From positions 20,929,359 through 20,993,358 of the forward strand of contig JALGPY010000008.1 in NCBI GenBank assembly GCA_023055425.1: a DNA stretch of 64,000 nt, read 5' to 3'. A model generated the notes under the pieces. The model did no database searches. It saw only the letters and a program-made list of their open reading frames with translations, and was not told where the DNA came from. Of the stretch, positions 1 to 12,522 are shown in pieces (position 1 is the first letter of the stretch; every line of letters starts with the position of its first letter). The stretch is from Linanthus parryae (lineage: Eukaryota; Streptophyta; Magnoliopsida; Ericales; Polemoniaceae). The position numbers and the translations under genes were made by a program.

Positions 1-244
1 TGAACAACATACGGGTGCAAAAATCAAATTTGGAACAAAGAGAGGCAGATTTTCTATAAAATGGGCTTAAGTGTCATTTCATGAAAAGTCCCGTCCCACA
101 TTCACCTTCGGCAACTATATCATCACTCTTCTTAATCGATTGGGATCGAGAAAAATCTCATTCGTTTCACTTGCCTCTGTTTACCTTCAATTCCCGCCCA
201 AAACCTCGAAACCCTAGCTTCCGATCTCTGACTCCGATCTCTCA

Positions 245-781
245 ATGGACGCCAGAGACCTCGAACGCAGAGATGCGATGAAGGCAACAGCGTCAGAGAT
301 GAAGGTAGATGAAATCATCATGCTGCAGAAGAATATTCGCGACCGTGAGAGTCAAATAATCGCTGCAAACTCCGTGAAATACAATGTTCTGAAAGAAGAT
401 CTGTCGCGCCAGTGCAGCGATGTCAACATGAAGATTAAGAACACCACTCAAGAACTCAAGGATCTGAAGAAACAAGTCGAAGGTCTGAAGCAGCAGATGG
501 ATCTCCTGGACATCAAATCTTTGGAGACACAGCAAATCGTTGGCGATCTTGTGAAACAAAACGACTCAGCGTCTACGAAATTGGCCCAAGCCATCGGCGA
601 TCTGGAGCCTTTTGAGGTGGTAGATGTTTCAACCGTGAAGGCTGTGTTAGTTTTGGGCTCTCTGTATGAGTCTCAGGAGTGGAATCGCGGACGAATTCGC
701 ATTAGGGCATGGGTGTCTGAAGAAGCAAGAACAGAAATCAGAGCGACGGCAGCATTGTTCGAAATCATCATAATCGATTAG
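245..781 (+). CDS. Putative coiled-coil protein of unknown function (178 aa)
   Basis: I do not recognise a family. The frame opens at an ATG just after a pyrimidine-rich leader of the kind seen in plant 5' UTRs and runs 178 codons to TAG. Residues about 15-110 are rich in Lys, Glu, Gln and Leu with heptad-like spacing (for example QELKDLKKQVEGLKQQMDLL), which predicts a coiled coil. The last 60 residues are less polar and contain SLYESQEWNRG. No signal peptide, membrane segment or catalytic motif is visible. The stop is followed at once by GAG-GTAATT, which looks like a splice donor, so the true 3' end could lie in a downstream exon that I cannot place. The alternative ATG at 81 is in another frame and gives a low-complexity peptide. 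A similarly organised broken coiled-coil ORF lies at 27589-28290, but I see no clear sequence match between them. It may be a real gene, an exon or a decayed copy. Confidence 0.45.
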   Translation: MDARDLERRDAMKATASEMKVDEIIMLQKNIRDRESQIIAANSVKYNVLKEDLSRQCSDVNMKIKNTTQELKDLKKQVEGLKQQMDLLDIKSLETQQIVGDLVKQNDSASTKLAQAIGDLEPFEVVDVSTVKAVLVLGSLYESQEWNRGRIRIRAWVSEEARTEIRATAALFEIIIID

Positions 782-839
782 AGGTAATTCCGTTTTAGTA
801 CTTGCATGCTATTGTTCACAAAAATGTTTGATTCATTTT

Positions 840-1510
840 TGACTGGCTTATATACTGTGCTAAAAATCTTTCAATTGTGATCCTGCATTCTTGGAGATGA
901 TGGTGTAGTCTAAATCTTTGATATATAAGTTTCAGTTGTTCTACCTCTACAATTTTGGCATTCTGAAGTTTGGCATAAATTTCCTCATGTATAGAGTATA
1001 AACTCATAGTAAACTCAAGTATTCTTTAAATAGTCACTATTTTTGTTTTGTTTGCAACTTTTGTAAAGCCGTATCAAACAGATTGATGTCATTTGCCTAT
1101 GCATATTGTTGGTCCTGATCTGTAAGGCCTGGTACCTTTCTGTGTTACTTTCTGAAAGGGTTGAGATAGTGTAGTGACTGTAATGTCTCCTTGGCTTTTG
1201 GGTGTATCACTTCCATAATGCATAAACCCCAATTCCCTAGCAACACCTGTTTCTGGTGGTGGTGATTCTGATCCCCTACCTTCAATCATAGGAAAATCGT
1301 CATTGGGGCTCTTGGAATCCCTTCCTTGGACCATGATCTTGCCACTTTGTCTACTTCATGTCAACCTCCTTCAGATCATTAGATGATTAAGTCCCCATAA
1401 CTCTTGTCTGTTGGCATTCATGCCTTGCTGACTGTTGACAACAATGGGCAGGAACATGATCATCCTGCTCTCTGCCACTAGTCATTTGGAGGGGGTCGTC
1501 ATAGTCTCAG
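840..1510. repeat. Segmental duplication, copy A
   Basis: This stretch matches, with many substitutions and small gaps, the segment between about 5.48 and 8.12 kb in the same orientation. Anchors are TGATCCTGCAT-type sequence at 880 against 5505, GCATTCTGAAGTT at 959 against 6869, GCATATTG/CCTGGTCCTG at 1100 against 7002, and GGGCAGGAACATGATCATCC at 1446 against 8050. Copy A lacks the two hAT elements found in copy B, so it serves as an approximate empty site. I see no convincing coding frame in it. Confidence 0.7.
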
Positions 1511-2221
1511 ATGTTGGGATATGGAGAAATAGGTGAACAGTGTTCTTCAATGATGGTTTAGATAATTCATTTAGCTGGTGTTCTGGTGTTGCTCAGTCTC
1601 TGATTGGTTAACATTATCTACGTGCTCCAAAATCTTCATTGGTGAGATTTAAAGGCATCCGATCTAGATATTTCATTTTCTGGCTGTTCAGAGTCATTAG
1701 TCCTGAAACAAAAACTGCGAGGGTGTCCAATTTTCCCAAGGTCTGATGTCATAGTACATTTCTTTGTTTCGTACTACATATCAATTATCCGATAATATTA
1801 TCCGATGAATTTTGTCTGCATTGTCCATTATTGTAGAGCAAGCCCCTCTCCGTGTCTCCGTTTCAATAGCTTTTCTCACTCTCATCTTACTGAGGAGTTT
1901 TGATTGACTGTCAATGGCAGAGGCATCAAATCCTTCAGAAATTCCTTGTTTTAAAGAAAAAAGATTACTGTCTTGGTGTTTTTTGTGAGAGTACTGGAAG
2001 GAACATATGTGCTGGTGTCATGTCGGGTGTGTATCAGAGAATCAGTTTCTGTGCTTGCAAAAACTTAGGATTCAGGGATTCGGCTAAAAACTAAAAGGGT
2101 CCAAAGTTTGGACATGGATGCGGGTCACCGGGGATACAACGCTATTGCAATTATTCGAGGTAGTATATATTTATGTTCATAAACTAAACCTAATCTGGAA
2201 TAATTGTTTTGACCCGAAAAA
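1511..2221. other. Intergenic stretch, no gene seen
   Basis: Short open frames only, none with recognisable protein motifs. Weak similarity to 8.12-8.2 kb (CTCCGTTT-type words) suggests that the segmental duplication extends into it in decayed form. Confidence 0.4.
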
Positions 2222-2373
2222 GTACTTGTGTGTTTGTGACTCATCAATCGATTGAGAAAGTGGAACATGACATTGAGGTTAGAGGATGGTCACTGAGGTA
2301 CTTTTGTGTTTGTAACTCATCAATCGATTGAGAAAGTGGAACATGACAGTGAGGTTAGAGAATGGTCAATGAG
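2222..2373. repeat. Tandem duplication, 76 bp x 2
   Basis: Two adjacent 76-bp units at 2222-2297 and 2298-2373 differ at about six positions. Both contain CTCATCAATCGATTGAGAAA. The unit has no coding potential that I recognise. Confidence 0.9.
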
Positions 2374-3430
2374 ATTTAGATGTCCACAACTCTGTCAACG
2401 GCTTTGAACAAGGTGAAGACGATGAGAGGAAGGAGACGGATGCAAGGGGAAAGAATAAAATGAAGTACCAATTTGCTATCTAACCTTGGAGTGTGGCCAG
2501 ATCCACCACATTCCATACCCTTATCCGTAAGGATCATGTCGGACAGGGAATTGTCCGAGATTGAAGAGTCCGGGTAACTTAGGTTATTCTTCACCTTATT
2601 TGGAGCTCTCTTCCTGGCCAGAGAACGAGTGTCGGATCTCCTAATTGCATGATGTGGGAGGCCTCAGTACTTGTTTCAGTGGTGTCAGAGTTTGATCTAG
2701 GCTTGCTAACAGGTTCACTTGCTTTATAAATATCTTCCGGATTGAGTTATTTGACCCCTACCTGAAGAGCCTGTGAAGCAGTTTCCGTACATCTCATCAC
2801 TTTGTTCACATAGTTTCTCTTATGTCTTTTACTTGCATTATTTGTTTTATCCTCAAATGCATCTTTTGCTGGTGCATAAGTTTAACAAACAGGCAAACAG
2901 CTGTTTGTGGGGATGCACCTACTCTCTCTTTCTTTAGTCACCAGACTGTAAGATGCCTGCTTTCGATAAAACTGGACTGAGTGTCTCCGGTATACTTCTC
3001 TCCATTTGATTTATGACATATTTCCCTCCACTTGCTGGTACAACTGTAGGTAAGTCTAAACCAAAGACCTCTGAACCTGGTTTGAGGTAGCCCTGAGCTT
3101 GGGCGGTGGTGGAATCGAGAAGGGGGGGGGGGTGTGGCGATTAATGACTGGGGCAGGTTGGGCAAGCCCTGTTCTGAGCCTAGCTGATATATATGTGTGA
3201 TGGTTTAAGAAGAATTTGCTTTGTTGGATTGTCACCATTATTGTTATTACTATTGTTATCAAATTATCATTATAATTTATTTATTTTTTACACCATTTGG
3301 TAACTTAAATTATTGAGATTACTGTACTTTGTATAAACCGCCAGTTAAGCGATTTGTGAAATGTGAAATGCTCAGCTTACTACAATATCGACCTACACAA
3401 TAACTAAAAACAGTTGACTTAATAACTTTA
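2374..3430. other. Intergenic stretch, no gene seen
   Basis: No supported gene. A run of 11 G at 3122-3132 and an AT-rich block around 3230-3300 are the only marked features. Confidence 0.4.
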
Positions 3431-4714
3431 GGGTAACACTTTCCACTCCCATCTTTTGGTAAAATACACTTTGCTCCCCTGACGTTTGGATAATTCCACT
3501 TTGCACCCTTGTAACTAACAGATACTAACGGAGGCTTTACAAAGACGATTTTGCCCCCTGACAATCATCTTTTTAACCTTGTCTCCTTTATTCTCCTTCC
3601 CATATTCATCTTCTTCTTCTCAAACTCTAGCCGCCATCTTCATCTCCTCACTCTCTCATCTTTGTGTTGTCTCTTTCTTCACCCGTTGCCATCGTTGATT
3701 CGATCTCTTTATTTCTTCTATCCCGAACTCTCCTTTTTATCACTCGATCTTGATCTATTTGTCTTTGAAACCGATGAGCAATGGACTGAAAGAACGATCT
3801 GGGTTCAATTATTTCGGAAAATGGATATGGGTTCTCCAATGGCTGAGAAAGTTTAGGTTTTTGCAGTGGTGGAAGTCGTGGTTAGGTATCGGTGTTGTGT
3901 TTGTGCTCATTGTAGGTATCGAACATAGAGGGTGGAGAAAAATCCGAAAGTGGAGAGAGGTCAGGGTTTTTTTATGGTGGTGGTGGTTGTGATGATCTTA
4001 TGTCATTGACGAACAGAGGTAGCCGGCGATGGTTCGGGGTTAGGTGTTAGGGTAAATCGACTTCTGGGTTTCATAATTTGGGACAAAATGATTAATTTTC
4101 TTAGTTTCATCAATTTTGGTTGATTGGGTTCATGTTTTGGTCGATTGGATTCGTGAGAGAGAGGTGGAGGTCGTAAATTGGGGATATAAAGCTTGCAGAG
4201 AAGAGAAACAGAGCATCGCCTGAATTGAGAACACTCGGCTGAATTTGAGATTTAATGCTATAGCTGCTTCCATCCTATGTCATTTCTCTTCCCATTTCTC
4301 TTTCTTTCTCGAAATAAATCAATCGGTAACCACTCAGAACCATTCAATTCTTGATAAATTTGGTCCCAGACAAGAATCAAGACAAGGACAAATGTGTAAA
4401 AGGACAAGGGTAACAGCGAACAGTGTTCTTCAAGTCTCTGCTGCGCTGCTTCTGACCTTCTTCAGGGAGGAGATAATAATGGAAGGGCAGAGGAGTATTG
4501 ACTTAACAATTAAAGAAATTAGGTTCCAATTTCAAATTCAAATTTAGAAAATTTGATAAATTTAATGGAAACGTAAAGGTGTTCAGGCTTCAGTTGAATT
4601 TCTCATTCTATATCCATATGGGTTCAATTCTTATGTTGTTTTGTTCTTAAATTCCAATGAAGGTCTCATTCTATATCCATATGGGTGAAAATTGGATTTC
4701 AATTCCTTTGTTGC

Positions 4715-4774
<60 letters not shown>

Positions 4775-5234
4775 GTTGTTGTGTTTGATAATTGGATTTC
4801 AATTCCATATGGATATAGAATTTCTCATTCTATATTTATATGGGTAAAAATTTGGTTTCAATTCTTATGTTGTTTTGTTCTTAAATTTCAATGAAGGTCT
4901 CATTCTATATCCATATGGGTGAAAATTGGATTTCAATTCCGTTGTTGCTGTTGTTGTTGTGGTGGTGGTGGTTGTGTTGGTGGTGGGTGGTGGTGGTGGA
5001 GAACACCAAGAATGTCAAGAACATGAAACATGAACACAATAAACACATAGACAAATAAGGGCAAAATAGTCAAAAAAAAATAGTAAAAAGTGACTTTATG
5101 GACGGAACATGACAGAAGGGTGATATGTGTCCACAGAAGAATCTGTGTCAGGGGTGTAAAGTGGAACTATCTAAACGTCAAGGGAGCAAAGTGTATTATT
5201 ACTGAGAGATACGGGTGGAAAGTGTCTTTTACCC
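3431..5234. mobile_element. Long-TIR DNA transposon, non-autonomous MULE-like (family 1, copy 1)
   Basis: The left end starts GGGTAACACTTTCCACTCCC and the right end, read in reverse, starts GGGTAAAAGACACTTTCCAC. The similarity continues for about 100 bp on each side, including matching TACACTTTGCTCCC blocks. The element is flanked by an 8-bp direct repeat TAACTTTA at 3423-3430 and 5235-5242. TIRs of about 100 bp with an 8-9 bp target duplication are typical of Mutator-like elements. There is no transposase. The interior begins with a pyrimidine-rich, UTR-like segment with CTCTAGCCGCCAT around 3625-3640, also present in the second family member at 14834-16532. It may be a captured gene leader, as in Pack-MULEs. 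The right half holds a TTG microsatellite and a partial tandem duplication (about 4600-4700 against 4840-4950, CATTCTATATCCATATGGGT). Confidence 0.85.
4708..4773. repeat. (TTG)22 microsatellite
   Basis: Twenty-two consecutive triplets, TTG with one CTG, inside the long-TIR element. A shorter TTG/TGG run recurs near 4940-4990. The forward open frame across it, a run of cysteines, is an artefact of the repeat. Confidence 0.95.
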
Positions 5235-5607
5235 TAACTTTAAAACTCGGATAAGAATCAATTACTACAAAAGATGAGTAATACGAGTATTGCTAGGAGT
5301 GTAATGAAATCTTGGAATAAAGTATTAGTTGTGGGATTGGGGGAAGACCTCCCTTTACTGGGAACAAAAAGGGTGTTTAGGGCTTTGGGCCAACACTTGC
5401 AGGTGTGGACTAAGGAAAGACCTGAGATAGAGAGTTTTCCTCTTCTTGGTGTAAAAATTGTCATTTTTTGCTGGATTATCTCCTGTGCTTCAAGTCCTTC
5501 AACTGTAATCCTGCATCCGCTGAGATCAACATCTGCTCTAAACCTTTGCTTATGTAAGTTTAAGCTGTTCATCTTATTCTAAAAGCGCAACCTTACTGCT
5601 TTACAAG

Positions 5608-6794
5608 CAGTGGCGGACGGAGAGGGGGGCGAGACGGGGCAGTGGCCCCTGCAACAAAAAATAAATAAATTCCAGTACTATTATAGGTATGTTTTGGTTA
5701 AATTGTGAGTAATAGTGGCAACTGGCCCCCACAAACCTAAAAACCAGCCAATGGCATGTAGAATGGTAGTATACATTATTTTAATAGTCGTATCAGTATC
5801 ACGTAGTCTGTCTAATTGAGTGTAATATTACTAATGGGCATATTTACTATATTATACACATTTATTTAGAAACCAACCTTTTTAATCATATAATTAAGCC
5901 CACTACTATAAACAGTTATCACTAATTATCAGATCCAATATTTTAGGAGGAAAAAGAGTCATGGGTATAGCCGTATAGGTGAAGACTCTTCTCTTCCAAC
6001 CCACCAGGCCACCAAATTGCCGAAATCAGAGAAACTGTAGTTCAAAACTTCAAATCAGGTCATTGGCCTTTCACTGGTAAATGTTTGCATAACTCTTTTT
6101 TATCCAAATTTGTTGAAGTAGATTAGTTTAATTATGTTCTTCATTTGTCGTTTTCACTTAATTTGAAAGTTTATTTTAGTTTTTAGTTTCACATGGTTTT
6201 GAAGTTCTGTTACTGTTACTTATCTGAAAATTTAGTGTTTTGTTATGTAATTTGATTTCATTCGTTGTTACTTGTTGCCTTCGTTTAATAGAAATCAGTT
6301 TCAATTGTTTGCGCAGGTTGTAGACTTGGAGCTTGGTAGAAATTAATTGGATTTCAATTCGATCAGAGGTACAATCTTTTATCATAATAAATTTTGCATT
6401 ATGAATTTCTCCTTTCTCTTATTGTTTTGTTTATCATTATCTATATCTGTAGTACTGGTTTTGAGGTGGTCAAAAACTTGATAAATTAAACTACTTCACT
6501 ATTATAGTTGGTACATATTGAAAATACGTTCTCATGGGAAAATATGACCACTGAGACATTTTTCAAGATAAAACTTTCTCAAATCTTGGACAGCAATAAC
6601 AGGTAAACATCATATCAAGTTATCAACCCTCTTGCTCTGATTTGCAGTTGTTTATTAGTAGTCATTAGACACTTTTAAATTGGGTACGGGCTACTTTACA
6701 TACTTTTATGATTGTATACTATTTGCCCCCCCCCCCCCTCCCCCCCCCCCCCCCCCCCACACACACACACCAACGAATCATGCGTCCGCCACTG
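5608..6794. mobile_element. hAT-type non-autonomous transposon, 1187 bp
   Basis: The termini are a 12-bp inverted repeat, CAGTGGCGGACG at the left and its complement at the right, flanked by a perfect 8-bp duplication TTTACAAG (5600-5607 and 6795-6802). An 8-bp TSD and CAG...CTG ends are hallmarks of hAT elements. There is no transposase frame. A poly-C tract followed by ACACAC (about 6727-6770) lies just inside the right end. A relative with similar ends sits in the IRX10 intron at 56133-56576. Confidence 0.93.
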
Positions 6795-7044
6795 TTTACA
6801 AGCGCAACCTCAATGCTTTTTCTTTTTGGTTGGAGCTTTCACATGTCCTTTTTGCATCAGAAATTAGGCATTCTGAAGTTGCGCATAGATGTCCTCATAT
6901 CTTTGGTATAACTTCAGCAGTTCTGTTAATACTCGCTATTTTTGGTTGTGTTCGCAACTTTTCTAAAGCTGCAGCAAACAGAGTGATTCCATTTGCCAAT
7001 GCATATTCCTGGTCCTGGCCTGTAAGCCCCTGTTACCTTTCCTT

Positions 7045-7914
7045 TAGACCTGGCAAAATGTCCTCATACCTTCCGCTATCTTTGTCATCACCGTTGTTGA
7101 GGCATCACGGTTCGAGATCGGGAAAATGCACAACTACGACCCCACCGATGGAAGTAAATCTACGGAAAGAAACCTACAGCTGCAATCGAGTTTTTATTCC
7201 CCAAATCTGAAACCTAATCCGGACTGTTGATATAATAAAGTGAGAATATAAAAGAGGAAGAAGAAAAATAAAATAGCGACTGGTGGTGTCAGACGACTAT
7301 GTAAGGGAAAAGAGAGAGCGAGAGAGATATGAAGTGGTGGTGGACTGAGGTGGTAGCGGTGGTGGAGCTGGGTGTAGATTGAAGTGTTGGGTGGGTCGAA
7401 GGAGAAGCAGAGAGCGGTGGTGTCGAGCAGTTGGGAAAACAAGAAGAGGAAGTGGAAATTAGAGCTTACAGAGAAGAGAAAGAGACATAAGAGAGGGGTT
7501 TTTATTGTTCTTTTTTCATTCTTTTTAAATTGATGGCTGTTAATGTTATCAAGTGGGGAGGGTAAATTAGACTTCTAAGTTTCCGTTACATTCCGTCAGT
7601 TACGAGTGTGCTTCTTGGTATTACCCATAGTGATCTGGTAATATGCCAAATCACAGGGATGTTCTCTGTCATTTACCCACTTTGTAACTTCGAAGAACTT
7701 TGGACTACTTTGGTAAAAAGAGGATGGGGTGATTTTTTTATTGAGAATAATCTAGTAATAATGCATTAACTAGCAGTAGGGTTGCTTATTCTTCCTTGTA
7801 AATGGGTATCCAGTAAATTAGACGGGTAACCTATTTAAGACCTTTTAAATAAAAAGTCCTCGTTGGACAAACCAATTTATGACCAGTGGGCAAAAGCCCA
7901 TTTTGCCAGGTCTA
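7045..7914. mobile_element. hAT-type element, 870 bp, TAGACCTGG termini
   Basis: Inverted ends TAGACCTGGCAAAATG (7045-7060) and their exact complement (7899-7914) are flanked by a perfect 8-bp duplication CTTTCCTT (7037-7044 and 7915-7922). Both point to the hAT superfamily, with different termini from the CAGTGGCGGACG elements. The interior has GGTGG-rich sequence and, near 7555-7625, a decayed segment like the end region of the long-TIR family (CCGTTACATTCCGTCAGTTA). No transposase is visible. Confidence 0.9.
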
Positions 7915-8200
7915 CTTTCCTTGTTCCTTTCTGTGAGGTTGAGAGGGATATTTGATTTTCATGTCTCCTTTTCTCTGGGATCTATCACATGCATGACTCT
8001 TTTCTGCTGGTATTTATGACTTTGAGACTGCTGGGCTACCCGAGCAACAATGGGCAGGAACATGATCATCCTGCTCTTCGCTACTAGTCCTTTTGGACGG
8101 TGTCCTAGTCTCAAATATATAGGTGTGTTGACGTCTCTCCGTTCTATGAAATTTGGCGTTTCGATGGCTCTGTTTCTTGCTGTCTCCGTTTATGTGCAAC

Positions 8201-9768
8201 ATAAGGGTAAATGCATTTCAAGAAATGAGGAATGTGCACCTACATATGCTGGGGTTAGGGGTTATAACCAAATGGCCAAGAGCCCTGTGACCTTGACAAT
8301 GACGATGTTAGTTAGAATTGGTCTGTTGTTGGAGCTGCTGCTTTTAGCATTGCGGACATAGGCAAGTCATGAGGATTATCTGGTTGTTCAAACTTCAAGT
8401 TCATCACAGGTGACTCATGAGTGTATGTCTATGTTAGAGTCACGAAACCTACTTGAGTGAATAGTAAACAGACTTAAAGTTATGCACAGGTTTGAAGTAA
8501 GACAATGGGTTAGACTTGAGTGATCTAATAATAGATTCCGTTAATCCTCTCGTAGATATTATCACTTTGTCCCTCCTGCCCTAGTGGACAAGGTGAGGCG
8601 TTGCACACCGGGGGCCGCTGTGTTGAGAGTCATTTTTTTCTTCTTTCACGTCGTGGTGGTCATGGTATAAGATTGATGCGGAGTCGTGGACATGGTTTGA
8701 TATTTAGTCTCTAGCCTTCCTTTTTAGATGGAGTTAATCGAGTCTTGACTGGATTGCTTTTTCAAAAAAAAATAAAAAATAAAAAAATCTGCATTCTCCC
8801 TGCTTAATAGTATTTTCATGTACAATTTTTACCATGATTTGATGAGATCTTCATACCTGCTTCTTGTTTCTTCATAATTATCTTGCTTCTACTTTCAAAT
8901 CTTATTATGATTCAGTTTCCATAATATCTTTCGGTACACATGACATGAGTGATAGACAAGTGCGATTACTTTTGTGTTGCAGGATATAGCGCACACGTGA
9001 TTACATTTGAGGTAGGGAAAGTACTCGAAGATGCTGAATGGCAAGCGCCTGTGTACTGCTTTGACAAAGACACGGCTGTTGAGAAGAAGCAAAGCATTTT
9101 TCTTCTTGACTCGATTCTAGTTTTTGTTATTGTACAGAGAGCTAGTTCCAGGGCTTTGTCCAACTTCAAATTGTTTGGTTTAGTGTATTTCATCCGTAAC
9201 CTGGTTTCTTTCCAAGATTTAAGGACTTCTTGAATCGTGAAGTTTCCGACCATTAGATCATAGCTCAATCACGTCTATGAAGCTATCTTACCAAGTGCGC
9301 AAAAGCCTCCATGGGGTCATAAAATGGGAATAGAGCGACCTATTACACAAAAATAATGTCTTTGGAACTGGAACTGGCAAGATAGGTTCGATCAGCCAAA
9401 ATTATGTCTTTTGATGCGTTTTTTAGGTTGTCACCTGTTTCTCTAGTTGAAAAGGGCTGGTCTGCCTCTGATTCTTGCCCGTTATGCTTGCTAATGCTTC
9501 TCTCTGTGATCAAGACCGCCACAGTTATGTAAGGGTTTACAGGATTTTGTTTTCTTTTTTTTCAATCATGGTTTGTCCTTCGCGCAGGCGTGCAAGGATG
9601 ATCCGCAAGCCTTATTTTCAACACAACATTACAGTTTCAATATTATCATTATATCACTATTATTATTCTTAATCAACCGAAAAATTGTTTATCTGGAAAA
9701 ATCGTACATAAATCTCTTCTGATATTTCAGAGAACACGCAGATATATTCACACAGGGTTATTCCTAAA
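8201..9768. other. Intergenic stretch with no supported gene
   Basis: Several short frames occur, and one at 8949-9233 follows a good acceptor-like TTGTGTTGCAG, but I recognise no protein family and no matching neighbouring exons. It may be the decayed 3' part of the duplicated segment. Confidence 0.35.
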
Positions 9769-12522
9769 CTAAACTATGATTAGTTCAACACTAGGAGGAA
9801 GCATTTTTCCAAGTTTTCTGGCACACTCCCTAGCGGATCTCTGACCTTCATCTAGCTCCTTCAACCCCGATCGTACAATATAGAAAGTTATATTTTCAAG
9901 CATTACAGCATTCTCGATTAGATACATGGCAAGTTCAACTTCAACCACTCGACCACAAAAGCCAATGAATTCCACCACTCTAATGTTATGGGGACAAGCT
10001 TCAACCTTAAAAGGTTCCCTTGCCTCAAATGTACTACTCCAAGCCTCTACCTGCAATGAGGAGAAAATAGTCTTGAGTCTCATAGCCTAAAAAACCAACA
10101 TCAAACAGTAGGAAGGCAACAAAGCGTGCAGAGAGGAGAAAATAGTCATGTCTCATAGCATATAAAAACTAAAATCCAACCGGAACAGAGTTTCCGGGGA
10201 AATGATAGAGCCTCTAGTTACCATTTGCGATCTCACAGACAGGGCATATCAATTGTTGTTTTTCAATTATCTCAAAAAGCCATTTTCCATATTGCTTCGT
10301 TTGTGACCTCGGCTTTCTTGACATAATGACATCTTCCAACATAAATCACTTGCAGCAAATCTATATTATAAAATAGCATGGTTTAACTAACTTTTGATTT
10401 TCAATCGTTAGATTAGATCAACTTCATCCCCACCATTAGATCTTACCTACTTATTACATCCCTAACTACCCACTCTCCTTGGATATCCCTAACTACCCAC
10501 TCTCATTTGACATCCCTAACTAATATGAGAGAGGTTTTTCTCACCAAAATTACATCCCTAATTAGCAGGAGAGAGGTTGTGAGTGATTGCCAAGTCCATT
10601 ATAATGATCATCCCATATTGTTTTTATTTTTCACCATATTTGTAAATATAATTTTAAAATAACACCTCAAATTCATTTAAAAAAAATCTAATTTAAAAAA
10701 TTATTTAATTTAGGGATAGTGCCCTCGGGCACGGGCAATACTCTAGTATAATATATAATAAAATTGATATTGTCATGGGTGATTAGTCGTCAACAACTCA
10801 GGTTTTATAATCTCCGGGTAAATGTCAATTCTGAATCCTGGATTTGACACAATACTTCAACTTGGCATCCTTTTTTCTAATGTACTCAATTATATGCCTG
10901 CACTTACATGTAAATACATAATGCTTCCATTTCTTACTCCATTGCAACCTCCATCCAACTATCCATTCAATAAACTGATATTTGTTTTTATATTCTATCA
11001 CTCTTTCATTATTCCAATTGTAACACCTATTGAGAAACCAATTATATAAAGTAACATACTAAAATATGAATATTTATATAGGATATATACTCAAACACAG
11101 AGAAAGAGATGGGCATAGCAACGGCACCAAATGTTTAAACAAAAATGAAATCAACAATGGAAAACCTTTTGACTTGCTCAAACTAAAAGCTTTGCTAAAT
11201 CGATATTAACATGGGGTGGGGAGTACACTCAGTTTAACCTTATTTTGCTATGCCATCTTTAGAATACATGCAAAGAGTTTACAGTTTAAATAGCAGGTTC
11301 ACGCAGACCCAATCCAAAAGTTAAAGTACAACACATAATAATATATCTGTAAACCAACCAAATTGCATCTCATACAAAGTGAGGGTGCAACCTTATATTA
11401 CCTGGAATGAGAACTTATACAAAGAAGGGCATGATTTTATCATGGAGGTGTAGTCAAGGAGGCTTTTATATCCACTTCTATTCATAGTCAGTGTCAGAAG
11501 CTTCAGTTTAGGAATTACAGGAAATCTATCTTTCATATGTTTCTGCATCCAAACACAAAATGCCACATTACATAGTTATTACGAAAATTAAAACAAATAG
11601 TAAATAAATTTAGACAAAACATGGTCTTTCAGCTAACCTTAATTTCATATGACTCCAGCGTCAGCTTTTCCAACTGTGATAAATAGCTCGATAGGCCCGA
11701 AAGACATGGAAGCAGGTAAAAACTGTAGAGACCCGTAAGAGATATTTCAAGCAGTTTGGGGACATTTTTCAGCGGCATTGGTATCTTTGGTCCAGTATAT
11801 TTAAATGATATCAGATTGGGTGCAGAAACATTGAGGCATTGGATATTGTGGCAACAATGCAGATCCAACCACTTCAGCTTAAGCGATGGGCCATCTACAT
11901 TCAGACTTACCAGAGTCGTCGAGCCACTCACAAACACACGTTCAAGATTCAAACAGTTGCACAATAAGAGCTCTAACAATTCGCCACTTATATTTATCTC
12001 ATCCAAATGGAGAGATGTTAGCGAACTGCACCTCGAAATTTCTGGGGAATGAGGAAAGTTGTAACAATTACGTTGAGTGTATCTCCAGTGATTCCTCAAG
12101 TCTAATTTGAGACTTTTGACTTTCTTTCTTGCAGCAAAACTGACCCATCTGTCAATATCAGGAGCTGACTTCTCATTCAAACTAAACACAACTACAAATT
12201 GATCTATGGTTCCGGCTTGGTAATTTCTTATAACCTGGTTTACGTAATTTATATAAATAGGTCGTTCCACCTCAAGACACTTGATTTCTCGTTCCAAATC
12301 ATCTAATACTTCTGAAGCATCAAACACGAGATTATCAATTGATGTCCACATGAATCTCCATCTCCTTGAAAGAATACTTGTCCTTCCTGCTTCATCCATC
12401 TTCAATTGAGATAATATGTAGACAAGAATTTCAGGAGGGAGTTGACTAATCCGGTCCTCCAACAGTATATCCCGAGGTATGATTTCTTTTGAGGCCTTGC
12501 ATTGAAAAAAGTAAAAGAGCAT
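9769..12522 (-). CDS. F-box/LRR/FBD-domain protein
   Basis: Three exons on the minus strand join in phase: 12522-11638, 11542-11402 and 10050-9769, giving about 435 aa. The F-box lies near residues 18-60 (DRISQLPPEILVYILSQLKM, then SILSRRWRFMWTSI). Degenerate leucine-rich repeats follow (CSSLTSLHLDEINISGELLE, LKWLDLHCCHNIQCL), and the last exon is an FBD-like C-terminus (CPHNIRVVEFIGF, ENAVMLENITFYIV, LPPSVELIIV). In this family the F-box binds SKP1/ASK so that an SCF E3 ligase can ubiquitinate targets recognised by the LRR part; the target here is unknown. The start is uncertain: ATG 12522 is followed by a possible acceptor (TGCAAG before 12495), so exon 1 may begin at 12495 with a short upstream coding exon. 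Intron 2 (10051-11401) contains a Helitron. No stop or frameshift is seen. Confidence 0.85.
10360..10747 (+). mobile_element. Non-autonomous Helitron, 388 bp, in F-box intron 2
   Basis: It begins TCTATATTATAAAATAG after an A and ends in a GC-rich hairpin (GTGCCCTCGGGCAC) followed after about ten bases by CTAGT. These are the TC 5' end and hairpin plus CTRRT 3' end of Helitrons, without TIRs or TSD. The base after CTAGT is A rather than the expected T. A 300-bp relative in the opposite orientation is at 28480-28779. The interior repeats CATCCCTAACTA-type units. Confidence 0.85.

Larger units (their letters stand above)
5243..8200. repeat. Segmental duplication, copy B, expanded by hAT insertions
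   Basis: Homologous to about 840-1510 in the same orientation, but interrupted by two hAT-type elements (5608-6794 and 7045-7914). Removing them and one TSD each restores colinearity with copy A. I found no intact coding frame; the frame at 5274-5582 has no recognisable motif. Confidence 0.65.

Noticed and set aside
4685..4894. 69-aa forward ORF with 22 consecutive cysteines
   Set aside because: It is the translation of a (TTG)n microsatellite inside a transposon; there is no other support for coding.
8949..9233. 94-aa plus-strand ORF after a good splice-acceptor-like sequence
   Set aside because: No family recognised, no partner exon, and overlapping minus-strand frames of similar length; not supported as a gene.
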